Shown: piece after piece, positions 20,541 through 31,560 of the stretch
Layout of the letters: every line of letters starts with the position of its first letter
How positions within the stretch are numbered: the first letter of the stretch is position 1
Origin: Cryptomeria japonica
Lineage: Eukaryota; Streptophyta; Pinopsida; Cupressales; Cupressaceae
DNA length: 60,000 bases
Assembly (NCBI RefSeq): GCF_030272615.1
Contig: NC_081405.1
Span: 650,644,920-650,704,919 of the forward strand
Direction of reading: 5' to 3'
Translations under genes and position numbers: made by a program
The notes under the pieces: generated by a model
Databases searched by the model: none
Told to the model about the DNA's origin: nothing
What the model saw: the letters and a program-made list of their open reading frames with translations, nothing else

Positions 20541-20938
20541 AGCGCGTAGCAAACATTCCCTAGCGCATCCGGCTAAAAGTTTAGCGCATTCCGCTTACTG
20601 TTTAGCGCGTGGAGTCTACATTGTAGCGCGTAAAAACCTTTCCTCAGCGCATGGCTCCCTCTAATATTTTCCTGTAGGTCTCGACGTGGAAGAAAACCAG
20701 AACAACGCATCCAATAAATAGCATAGCGCATCGGGCCCACTATTTAGCTCTTGAAGTCAATCACCTAGCGCGTTCCGTGAATACACTAGCGCGTCAAAAC
20801 ACTCACTTTCGGAAGAAAACCAGAGTAGCGCCTTCGGCGCACAGAGTAGCACATCTAGAAAACAGTATAGTGCATTAATCCTTAATTTTAGCACATCAAG
20901 AATATATTGTAGCGCATACAATCTGTTCTGTAGCGCAT
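20541..20938 (+). repeat. Leader array 1 of family A: AGCGC(A/G)T at 21-bp phase
   Basis: Copies start at 20541, 20562, 20583, 20604, 20625, 20646 (five steps of exactly 21), then 20704, 20725, 20746, 20767, 20788, then 20827, 20848, 20869, 20890, 20911, 20932 (again exact 21-bp steps). The two gaps are 58 and 39 bp. Most copies are preceded by T (TAGCGC). The bases between sites show no obvious conservation, so the word and its phase are what is kept. Confidence 0.93.
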
Positions 20939-22134
20939 CACAGACAGAAGACTAAAATTAAAATTGTAACTGCAATAGAATTTAGACTTGTAGAAGTCCA
21001 CCGAAATCCAAATTTTCTAACTCATGGATCGCAATTTTGCAGGGCTCTAATAGTTTTTTTGCAGGTGGAGCGGACCATTTTTCTTTTAAAAAGCGATTTC
21101 TTTTGCTGACCAAACCGTCGAATTTACTTTGTTGACCAAATTCATTTTCATAGATTAGAAAATCATTGATGTGCATGGATAAAATAAACACCATATTTTT
21201 GTGGAGCAACATCTCCACATAGATTTTAGCAAATCACTGAATTGAAAGGATAAAATAAATCAACTTGATTGCTTTGTCTCGAAAGTGGAAGGAATATGCT
21301 TTCCCCTTAACTGGGTGATCAAAAATCCAAACCGCTCTTACAGCTTTCATTATTTCAAGCATTTACATCCATTTAGCAGGCCTGCCTTCTCGAGGAGTTG
21401 GAATCAACTCTTAAAGTCATTTATGGCCGGTGTGAAGGGAATGACCTAAGTGGGGAACGACTTTGATGCCAAGAATTCCAACCCACTATAATCAAATGTG
21501 GAAAGTGACGAAAGTCCTTTTCAACGGTTGCACGCAGTGATTAGCCTTCCCCCAGTATCCTTGAGATACGTAAAACCTTTGTTCTAAAGGTTGGGAAGCC
21601 TCCTGAGGGAGTTTATCACTGACGGCCGAACGGAAGCCTGATTACAAACCTTAGAAATAGAAGCTTTGAACCGAGTCAGTAACCATACATTTATAACATC
21701 ATAGTGCAAGGGTGGGGAAGAATCCGCCCCCAAGATTACTCACCATATATCTCCCAAGATAACTACTCAATTGTGAAGCAATTCACTTTGAGTTAATTTC
21801 TGGCAAAAGGCAAAAAAACGGGCGCCCTCTAAGGGGTGACACGGCTGTTTGAGCTGACGGAGTATCGAGACTAGTGAGCTATGATGTTATTTATGACCCT
21901 TGATTAAAAAGTCTTTCTGAAGTGTATTATTTGTATCCAAACCTGTTAAAACATTGAGGATTTGAACACATCCTCGCAGAACATACACTTTTTGTTAGAT
22001 TAGGCAAAATGGTTGTACTTTTGGTGCTGTGCTTGCATTTATTACTTCCGAAAATCATCCATCACACTTAAAAATTTAACAACAAAATTTCAAAATTCAC
22101 AAAAACCAGATCAAAGGAAAAATCAGGGCAGTTT
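20939..22134 (+). other. Central leader of family A between the two motif arrays
   Basis: No open frame with a known domain. It contains GGCCTGCCTTCTCGAGG and AATGACCTAAGTGGG near 21380-21455, with a counterpart in family B (GGGCCTGTCTTCCCGTG, GACGACCCAAGTGG, about 23748-23800). This central leader segment is therefore partly shared and may be the packaging or dimerisation region. Confidence 0.5.
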
Positions 22135-22220
22135 AGCGCATAAGAGCAACATCTTAACGCGTAGACTACTTCTGTTAGCGCATCCAAACTTCAAATTAAT
22201 GCGTTAGTTCAAAACAGTAG
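22135..22220 (+). repeat. Leader array 2 of family A, part before the family B insertion
   Basis: Copies start at 22135 (AGCGCAT), 22156 (AACGCGT), 22177 (AGCGCAT) and 22198 (AATGCGT), exactly 21 bp apart; the next phase position (22219) lies inside the duplicated target AGTAG. The array resumes after family B at 38325. Confidence 0.9.
22216..22220 (+). repeat. Left target-site duplication of family B (AGTAG)
   Basis: AGTAG precedes the family B 5' LTR and recurs right after its 3' LTR (38325-38329). Confidence 0.95.
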
Positions 22221-22997
22221 TGTAGACACCTAAAATTGTTTAGTCTAATTAAATAAATATTTTATTTATTTAATTATCTAAGCCTAATTCTTCTATTAGT
22301 TAAATAAATCCTTATTTATTTAATTAATTCATTTATCCTCTTCTAGCCTTATTTCTCATTTAAATAAATACATTTATTTATTTAAATTATCATTTTCCTA
22401 AATTAAATAAATATTCTTATTTATTTAATTATCTCACTTCTTCTATTAATTAAATAAATCTTTATTTATTTAATTCATTCATTAGCCTTTTCTACCCATG
22501 ACACATGTCATTCATCTCTTAATTCATACACTACCTACCCCTTTCATTATTTTATTATTTCTTTTACCTACCCTCTAATCATAGCCGACCTCCTTTTACA
22601 CCTCTCAATCTTATCCCTTCATTTCATATAATGTCTTCTATATAAGGAGATGCTTCCTCATTATCAAACCCTAATGAGCTAATGAACTATTTTTGATCAC
22701 TTGACTACACTACGATCCTACTTGCAACCACATTTCGTTCTTTGTTGAGCTCTTGTGCATATAAAATCTGAGAGCAAATATATCAAGCAAGATCAATGAA
22801 GATAGGAAGAATGGAGATCAAAACCCTATTGAACATGTGATGGTATAATCTTTTGTGATTTCATTTGATTTGCATTGTCTTAGGTAATCTTCATATGTTA
22901 TGGTGGATCTTTGTTGATTGTTAGGCTAGGGTTTTGTGGTTGAATTCATTTAGCCTTTCAATATTGTTATTATTGTTATCCATTTTCACCATATACA
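22221..22997 (+). repeat. 5' LTR of family B
   Basis: It starts TGTAGACACC and ends CATATACA. U3 is made of ATTTATTTAATTA-type words. A TATA box (CTATATAAGG) lies at 22639-22647. Relative to the 3' LTR it has 16 extra bases near 22255, inside the AT-rich words. Confidence 0.95.
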
Positions 22998-23000
22998 TTT

Positions 23001-23018
23001 TGGCACGCCCGGTGGGAC
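23001..23018 (+). promoter_or_regulatory. Primer binding site of family B
   Basis: TGGCACGCCCGGTGGGAC follows the LTR by three bases. It differs from the family A site, so the two families probably use different tRNA primers; neither is initiator Met. Confidence 0.85.
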
Positions 23019-23109
23019 TCTTGTCCCTTTGCATTTAACCTCCTTGTTGCAGATCTTGTGTTTTTGAAGTTGCAGATCGGACATTTTCGACAGCATTTTC
23101 AGTATTTTT

Positions 23110-23346
23110 GCGTCTGCGCACTTTCGGATCGCGTTTTTTATTTTCAGGCGCGTCTACGGCAACTGGATCCGCGTCTGTGTTTTGTCAATATTTTATTTTG
23201 CAGGTTCCAGGGAGGCGCGTCTATGTCATTTTTACCCGCGTCTGTGTTGGGAAAGAGCGTCTATGATTTTTACTTGCGTCTATGTCTCACAGAACCGTGT
23301 TTGTGTCTCAGAATCGCGTCTGCGTAGGGGGTAATCGCGTCTATGT
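23110..23346 (+). repeat. Leader array 1 of family B: GCGTCTGTGT words
   Basis: Copies or near copies start at 23110, 23131, 23150, 23171, 23217, 23238, 23257, 23276, 23297, 23316 and 23337. Steps are 19 or 21 bp, apart from one 46-bp gap. The most constant part is GCGTCT(G/A)(T/C)GT. The place in the leader is the same as that of array 1 of family A, but the word is different. Confidence 0.9.
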
Positions 23347-24576
23347 ATTACCTGTTCCAAAATTTTGAAATTTTAGTGATTCAGTTTTCAGATTTTGAAT
23401 TTTGGGTTTCAGATCTGGTTTATTTTTTGACTAACATTTTCAGATCTAGCTAACACAATTGATGCAGCTTGCCTTGGAAGCTAAATCGTTTGGTTGAAGG
23501 GCCCTATTTTTACAAAATCTTTTGGGTTTTAAAATTTACCTAACTTGTGTGCTTGCAGGAAGGGGTGATTATTTCAAACAACCCAAACTACTAACAACTC
23601 TTTGTTGCAGGTCCTTGGCAAGAGTTTTTGATTTTTATTGTGTGCCTTGTTTTTATAGACTAGCAAACACTTCCATTGGTGCACTAAAATTGAATCATTG
23701 TCTTTTGTGTCTTGAGCAATAGGCTCTTTTTGTTTAATCTTTAGAGGGCCTGTCTTCCCGTGTGGTCATTAAGACTACTAGTGAGAAGAGGACGACCCAA
23801 GTGGTAGCAAAAGAAAAGCCATCTTCTTCCGAACCACTATAAATAAATGTATTCATGGTGAAAACTATGAATAATGTGTGCTGATTAGTTCATACCGACA
23901 CTATGTCTCCCCATAAACCCGTTTGATCAAATTTATTTGATCAGTTGTAGGGCGTAACCCCTACCGGCTGGGAGCCTTCTGTATTTACAGAGCTGAAAGT
24001 GCCGCATGTATGGCCACACGAGCGGATGCCCTTACTAGCACCTTTTTTGTTTTAGAAGCCCAAATCCTTCTAGTTGTTGGGGCAGGAGGTCAGACCTCTA
24101 GTAGCGGCCCACACACATACGGTTCTTAGTAGAGATACGAAGTTCGCCATGGGGAGTTTTCATGGGGACTGATGCTTGGCTGATCCGAGAAGTGAGTGCC
24201 GAGGGTGGAGCCAGTGAGGTCAAGCATCTAAGTATCCGCTCTGAATAGCATAGCCTCAGGGGTAAAACCCCATGTGGGATCAACAACTATTGTCTTGGCC
24301 AGCCATAAGAATTGTACTTGACTTATGTTAAACATTTAAAACATTCAAGACCAAACAGCAAAACATTGTGTCTTTTGTGTCTTCAAGTGTATGCAAAACA
24401 TTTTTACATCAAACAACACACTTTTCTTGGAGTCATTTTGGAGTCTAAACACTTGCAAACATTGAGTCCTCATCAGCATTGTATCCTCTTGTCACGAAAA
24501 ACAGTCAAACAGTCAGATTTGGTCACAACAAAACGACTTCACAGATTGGAAAAAATTGCACAAATTTTACAGAAAC
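23347..24576 (+). other. Central leader of family B between motif arrays
   Basis: No recognised coding domain. A segment near 23748-23830 resembles the family A central leader. The rest is unassigned. Confidence 0.5.
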
Positions 24577-24854
24577 GCGTCTGTGTCTGTTTTAACTGCG
24601 TCTGAGTAATATAAACGTGTCTGTGAAGGGCAGAATAGCGTCTGTGTTTATAACAGCGTCTGTGTTGAATATAAACCCGTCTGTGTCGGATAACAACGTC
24701 TGTGCAGTATACAGTCGCGTCTGTGTCTAGTATTGCAAAAATCTTTACAGTCCGACAAACATAAACAAGAAAATCTCAGAAGCGCGTCTGGGTTAAACAG
24801 AGTAGCGTCTGTGTCCGGAAACCGCGTCTGTGAAGTATACAGTCGCGTCTGTGT
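24577..24854 (+). repeat. Leader array 2 of family B: GCGTCTGTGT words
   Basis: Copies start at 24577, 24598, 24617, 24638, 24656, 24677, 24696, 24717, then 24784, 24805, 24824 and 24845. Steps are 21, 19, 21, 18, 21, 19, 21, (67), 21, 19, 21. This is close to a 40-bp unit with two words each. Confidence 0.92.
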
Positions 24855-25347
24855 TCAAAATTGCAAGAAAATTTCACAGTCCAACAAACAAAAGAAATCA
24901 GTTTCGGAATACTTGAGCTTCCTAGGTTGTTTCTTCAGGTTTCATCTAGCATTCAACCTGTCTTTGGGTCTCACAAAATCCATCATTGCTTTAGATCTCT
25001 CATTACATTCACATTTGTCTAAACTTGAGTCAAAAGGTCACTTGCTTGTCCTCATCATACTTTGTCAACACACTACATACAACAACACTTTGCTAAGTGG
25101 TCCCTCATCAAGGTTTCTTACCTTTGGGTCTCATTTGGTTTTACTTAGAGTCAAGGTCAACTTACCTCATCAAGAGAAACTATCCTCTCTTTGGAAGTCA
25201 CACCTACTCTACTACATACATACTTGGTCTTACACTTTGGACATTGCAAGTACACTTCAGACTCATTTACATTTCATCCAACTCTTGGTCTTCCATACTC
25301 TTTCCATTTTTCATCTAGTCTCACACATCTTGGTCAATACCTAGTTC

Positions 25348-27600
25348 ATGGTTGAAACCCATCTTCAAAAATCTAAGAGAGAAACTAAAGAGGCTCAAGA
25401 GTCCGCAAACATGAGTTCTTATGAGTATGACAATGAGATCTTTTTCAATTCTGATCATACTACATTACCTGACATGGATGCCTATAGAAACAATCCAAAT
25501 GTTGAGAACATGGACACTATAAACAACAATGCTACACAAAATGACAATGTGGACAACTTTTCAGTACATTCAACAGATGTGGAAGAATCCATTATGAATC
25601 CCCATTTCAATCGATTGGTTGAGGAAATAATGAGGAGAGATAGACAATACTTCTTACACATGATGGCACAAAGTGGAGCCAAGATACCTCATGATTTTGA
25701 CATGTCTCAAATAATGGAACATAGACCTTTGCAACAACCTCACTCCAATATGGATCAAAGGAGACCTAATAGTGGAGGAAATAGAGGACCACACATGGTA
25801 CCTAAATCAACATCAGCTTTGCTTCAAAAACCAGAGGTCCCACATACACATGGTCAAACATATGATACTCACCTTCGCAGACCATTATGGAAGTCTTATG
25901 GAGAAAAATATGCTCAATCACATATCAATGCTAAGGATCAACCACCAAAGCAATGGGATAGTCCAAGGCATTTTCAAAATTTGGACACAAGGAAACCTCA
26001 TGTCAAATTTGGGGGCAATACAATAGAACATGACATGCCTGTAGAGTATGGTATACATGCACAAAATAGATATGGTGTTCCTCAACATGAATCTATACCA
26101 AGTGGTCCATATACACAACATCATTACAGACCTCCTCCATATGAACATGTGTATGATCAATATCATCCATATATGCAACAAGCTCCTCCTCAAATTGGTG
26201 TCTCAAACATGGGGTATGGTCTAAGAAGTCGATCTCCACCTAAGAGCAATTTGGAGCAACAAATCAGGGACTTACAAAAGAAAATGGAGGACATAAATAC
26301 ACCGAAGCCAACATACACAATGAGAGACATATGTCCTTATCCATTTGACAAGAGCATTCCAATGCCTCCTTTTCCTACACACTTTGTGACGCCTAAATTT
26401 GACAAGTATAGAGGAAAAGGGGATCCTAAGGCACACATAAGACAATTTTTCACAGCTTGCATTGAGGTAGCAGCAGAAGAGACATATTTGATGAGATTAT
26501 TCCCACAAAGCTTAGTGATCAAGCTATGGAATGGTTCTCCCAACTTCCACCAGGAATTAAGTCATGGGGTGACTTAGCAGAGGCATTTATTCAACATTTC
26601 TCTTACAACATAGAGACAGACATATCAGTCACTACTTTGTGCAACACCAAGCAAAAAGAGGGAGAATCTTTTGCATCGTTCTTACAAAGATGGAGAAATT
26701 TAGCTAGTAGATGCTCTTGTGAAATTCCACAAAAACAAATGGTAGAGATGTTCACCCAGAATGTTAACAAAGACATTGGCTATGATCTAAGGAAAGCTTG
26801 TTTGTCTACCTTCAAGGACGTTATCGAAAAAGGCTTAGCAACAGAAAAGGTCCTAATTGAACAAGGAGTCATTAAAATATTCAAGGAAAACAAAGATGAC
26901 TTTAAAGGAAAAGACAAGCCAAGATTTTGGAATAAAAACAAGAACACAGTCAATGATGGTGTTGTTGATGCCAACACAGTGCGACCCAAATTCATTTTTT
27001 CAAGATCAAGTTCTACAAACAATCAAGTAAATACTCAAACAACTTCTAGATCACGAAGGAAGTACACTCCATTGGGAGAACCACTTGAGTCAGTTTTCAA
27101 GAAGCTTGTGGCAAACAAGGTAATCACAGTTCCAGATTTTCCTCCATATGAACCAAAGGTTAAGCCGAATTGGTGGAATGATGATGAGTATTGTGAATTT
27201 CATAAGAGCAAGGGTTATAAGATAGGAAATTGTCATCGACTGAAGAACATCATACAGGATCTCATTGATAGAGGTGACATTGAGATTGAGGGACATTCAT
27301 CTAATCAAGAACATGAGATGTTTAAGGAACCATTCCCAAAACATGACAAGGGAAAAGCTAAAGCCACAGAGGATCAAACCAACTATACCAGAGCATCTTA
27401 TAATTATGATTCAACTATTAATCACATTTCAATGGACAATTATGTCTCTACCATTATCATTAAGGACAAAGCGTCTGAGAATTCTACCCAAAGACCCAAG
27501 ATTGTCTTAAAAGGTGTTGGATCTTCTTCCGAACCTACCTCTGAATGTCATGTTACAACTCGTCGAGGCAAAATCACTTTGCAAGGTGCTCCAACTAAAA
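25348..27600 (+). pseudogene. Family B gag
   Basis: The ATG at 25348 follows an upstream open frame that ends (TAG 25342) three bases earlier. The first ~350 residues are polar and His/Pro/Gln-rich. The retrotransposon gag core follows (FDKYRGKGDPKAHI, about 26395; CNTKQKEGESFASFLQRW, about 26640). The frame is lost near 26505-26525, where one base seems missing in the ...FPQSL...MEWF region, and continues in another frame. A conserved YCEFHKSKGYKIGNC block (27189-27233) is a C-x2-H...C variant of the gag zinc knuckle. Gag forms the particle and binds the RNA. Confidence 0.88.
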
Positions 27601-29621
27601 ACACAGCCTCTTCATCAACCAAACCTGAGTATGACCTTGTAGAACAGTTAGGGAAGACACCCACGCTCATTTCAATCCTTGAACTATTACGCATATCTCC
27701 CGCACATAAAGCCATTCTTGATAAAATCTTGAGAGATACTGCTGTTCCTACTGATCTAAACATGGACCAATTTCAAGCCATGGTGGGATACCTTTCCATT
27801 CCACACTCCCTTAGATTCACAGAAGCCGATGATGCCTCCGTAAGTCAGCCACATAATGCACCATTACACATTGAAGCCTTCATACACAAACATCGAATAA
27901 AACGAGTCCTGATAGATGGAGGAGCTGGTCTAAACATTTGTACATTGAGCACTATCACACAATTGGGATATTCTGATAAAGCTGTGAATTCTACAAACAA
28001 GATCACCATTAAGGCATATGATGAGGAGGAGCGTTCATCCAAGGGTACAGTCATCTTACCTCTCAGAGTGGGACCAGTTACAAAGGATGTGGTCTGTCAA
28101 GTCCTGGATCTAAATCTCACTTATAACATATTGCTAGGACGTCCATGGATTCATGAAATGAGGGCAGTCCCATCCACATATCACCAATGCATTAAATTTC
28201 CTCATAATGGAGTGGAAGTAACAGTTAACGGTGATCCTAATCCATTCATATATTGCAATAACCTGAAATCAAAGACTGAGACCATCATTCCTAGTAATCG
28301 GGAAGTTGTTCCTTCGTCGGCATACATTGATCCTGAGTCATTAAAACCTTCAACATCCAAACAAGGTGAGCTTAGAGGCAAGTTTCAGGACAAAGGCATG
28401 GGGGAATATACTTTCAATCAGACCATGTACTTAAGACGAGTCATGAGTTCCCCAAAAGAATATGGAAGACCACATCCTAACAAGCAAATCTCCGTCATGA
28501 CGCTCAAATGGGACCCTACTACCTTTCAAAGATGGGGTGAACTAGAAGAGGAAGGTTTATACCAAATGCTTTTCAGAGATAATGAGGAGGAAACACAAGA
28601 TCATGTCAAACTACCATGTGAGAAATATGGCAAAGGCTTCAAGATTCTACAAAAATTCGGGTATGATGGAAAAAGCCCTCTTGGGTTACGAAAAGAAGGC
28701 GTTATGGAGCCCTTACAACTTGAATTGACTGTAAAAAGGGAATGCTTGAAGGGACTTGGTTTTCTGACTTCCAAGATCCACACTAAAAGGACAGAAGAGG
28801 CATCACGAATCAAAATTGCCAAAATTCAACAAGAGGATCGCTATTCCACAGACTCCAACGAATGGGAATGGGGTTCAGACAAATCCTCCAGTGACTATGA
28901 GCTCATCGAGACATTCAGAGAGCCAGATGAACCCACAGAAGAGGAGGAATTTTATAAAAAGTTCAGAGTTAGTCAAGAAACAACCCATGAGGAGTCTACA
29001 CAGTCCTTGTCTGAAGGTTCTAGGTTGAAATCACATAGGATGAGAACACCTGTTCCAAAATGCGCTATTAATGATGATAATTTGGATTCGCTCGTGATCG
29101 AGACTGATGAGGAGAGTGCCATCGATGACCTCGATAATTACCTTGACATACCCGAATATAACCACATCTTCACTCTTAGCCCCGCTAACTTCAAAGACAT
29201 TAACGACCTTCCCCTTGTTCACCACCAACTCATTGACTGGGATCATGAAGGACCTGCACAGTTGGATACATTCCAAAACGATGAAGCTTTTATTGATTAT
29301 CTAAGCATACGAGACGATCTTCCCCCTGGAGACCATAAAGCGGGATACACCATAGAACTCAATAGCGTGGCATATTTTGGTGAGGGTGTCGGACCTTCCA
29401 GTTGCAAAAATGTGAAAATAAGAACAAATCAAGGGTCTTATGGCGAAAACCACATTGTGGCGCTATCTGACCCCAAAAAAGTAAAAAGAAAGGACGTATC
29501 TGAGGGTGAAAACCTCTCTGAGGCACCCGAAGATGGAAGGCTCGACATTCTCCCATCATCATATGAGGAAAAATCATCCATGTTGGTAGAGGAGACTATC
29601 AAAACAAACATCGGTACATAA
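27601..29621 (+). pseudogene. Family B protease, G-patch and acidic linker
   Basis: In the same open frame as the end of gag, the protease motif RVLIDGGAGLNIC (about 27903-27945) has D-G-G where many retropepsins have D-(S/T)-G, and LGRPWIHEM (about 28134) marks its end. A G-patch-like glycine block follows (YGKGFKILQKFGYDGKSPLG, about 28624-28685), then a long acidic linker rich in Asp, Glu and Ser (about 28840-29560). The frame ends at TAA 29619; family A has ATA there, so the stop is a mutation and the frame originally ran on into RT. Confidence 0.82.
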
Positions 29622-30560
29622 AAGGTTCCACACAACATATTCCTAGCTTAATCATTGACCGAGTCTGAAAGGTCAAAATTCATAAATTTCTTCAAAGAGC
29701 GACAAATCAACTTCGCCTGGTCATACACTGATATGCTTGGATTGGATCCGGATTTGGTAATGCATCATCTGACAGTCAAACCGGGGGCAAAACCAGTAAA
29801 ATGGAAATTAAGAAAAATGCATCCACAAGTGGCATTACTAGTCAAAGTAGAACTTGAGAAATTACTCGATGTCGGATTCATACGCCCAATTGATTATCCG
29901 GAATGGATCTCTAACTTGGTACCTGTCAGTAAACCATATCGCAGCATCAGAATTTGCACAGATTTCAGAGACATCAACAAAGCTTGTCCAAAGGATGACT
30001 TCCCATTACCAAACATTGACTTGATTGTTGATCTCACAGCAGGTCATGAAATGCTATCATTAATGGATGGATTCTCTGGCTATAATCAGATAAGAATTGC
30101 ACCCGAGGATCAACATAAAACAACATTTACTTGTCCGTGGGGAACTTTCTGCTGGAATGTCATGCCTTTTGGGCTAAAAAATGCAGGTGTTACATATCAA
30201 AGAGCCATGACTACTATCTTTCATGATCTCATGCATGTAACTATGGAAGATTATGTTGACGATCTCTTGGTCAAATCAATAGACAGAAATACACATTTGG
30301 ACATACTTTCAGTTGCCTTTGATCGGTTGGAAAAGTACAAAGTAAGATTAAACCCTAAGAAATGTGTCTTTGGAGTAACCTCCGGGAAGCTCCTAGGATT
30401 CATTGTGTCCAAAAGAGGAATCAAAGCCGATCCAGCAAAAGTCAAGGCTATCTTGGACATGCTGCCACCCAGAAATATCAGTCAACTTCGATCATTACAA
30501 AGGCGACTCCAGTCTATACGAAGATTCATAGCACAACTTGCAGATAAGTGTAATCCTTTT
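29622..30560 (+). pseudogene. Family B reverse transcriptase
   Basis: The frame is unchanged from protease. A further TAA lies at 29649; then the RT reads KPGAKPVKWKLRKMHPQ, FIRPIDYPEW, ICTDFRDINKACPKDDFPLP, LSLMDGFSGYNQI, MPFGLKNAGVTYQRAM and the intact YVDD catalytic block at 30252-30263. The NKACPKDDFPLP signature and absence of a chromodomain fit Tat-type Ty3/gypsy. It copies the element RNA into DNA. Confidence 0.93.
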
Positions 30561-31100
30561 CAACACCTGCTACATAAAAATATCAAATTCAAATGGGATG
30601 ACAACTGTCAACAGGCTTTCCAGATGCTCAAAGATTATCTTCTAAATCCACCAGTTCTGATGCCACCAGTTCCAGATCAACCACTGCTACTATACATATC
30701 AGCTACTCCAACAGCACTGGGGGCACTCTTAGCGCAACAAATCGCTGAAGGCAAGGAAAAGGTTGTATACTATATTAGTCGCACATTGGTGGGATATGAG
30801 CTAAACTACACACCAATCGAGCGTGCATGTCTCGCCGTGGTCTTTGCTTCACAAAAATTATGACATTACATGTTTACTCGTAAGACTAAGTTAGTTGCAA
30901 GGATAGATCCATTGAAATACCTTCTCAATAAAGCAACACTTACTGGGCGACTAGCCAAATGGGTAATGATCCTTAGTGAATTCGACATCGAGTATGTGGA
31001 CAGAAAAGCAATAAAAGGACAAGCCATCACAGATCAATTAGCAGTTGCCCCCATGATTGATGATGTTCCTCTAAATTCAGAATTTCCAGATGAATCCATT
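30561..31100 (+). pseudogene. Family B first RNase H (degenerate, tether-like)
   Basis: The segment LLYISATPTALGALLAQ aligns with the start of Ty3/gypsy RNase H but has no Asp where the first catalytic Asp is expected. YYISRTL, YTPIERACLAVVFA and LAKWVMILSEFDIEY follow. In Tat elements this domain is known to be degenerate and followed by a second RNase H. A TGA at 30861 replaces an expected Arg codon (CGA to TGA). Confidence 0.85.
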
Positions 31101-31560
31101 TTAACAATATCACATGCAAAGCCATGGCAACTATACTTTGACGGCTCATACACACAGCATGGGGCAGGAGCTGGTATTCTCTTTATAACTCCTCAAGGAG
31201 ATTCTATACCAAAATCATACCGCTTATCATTTCCTTGCACTAACAATATAGCGGAATATGAGGCATTAACAACTGGATTACGAATTGTAGTTCAGTGGAA
31301 GATCCAGGAACTTCATGTTTTTGGGGATTCCCAACTTGTCATCCGTCAAGCAACTGATGATTACCAAACAAAAGATGAAAAATTACTGCCTTACAAGCAA
31401 ATGGTGGATGATCTTAAACAATACTTCACAAGAATAGATTTTGAGCAGATACCAAGAGAGCAGAATCGCGCCGCAGATGCCATGGCTACAATTGCTTCAT
31501 TGATCAATTTACCTCCAAATGAGACCCGCTATGAGTTCTTGGTGGATAACCTTTTGGTTC
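31101..31560 (+). pseudogene. Family B archaeal-type RNase H (aRNH)
   Basis: WQLYFDGSYTQHGAGAGI (first Asp, about 31125), AEYEAL (Glu, about 31254), VFGDSQLVI (Asp, about 31320) and NRAADAMATI (Asp, about 31465) give a complete D-E-D-D set. This second domain defines the Tat lineage and probably supplies the actual RNase H activity. No stop interrupts it. Confidence 0.92.

Noticed and set aside
20541-20938. CRISPR-like array
   Set aside because: Repeats are only 7-8 bp, spacers are about 13 bp and the context is a plant retrotransposon leader; no cas genes.
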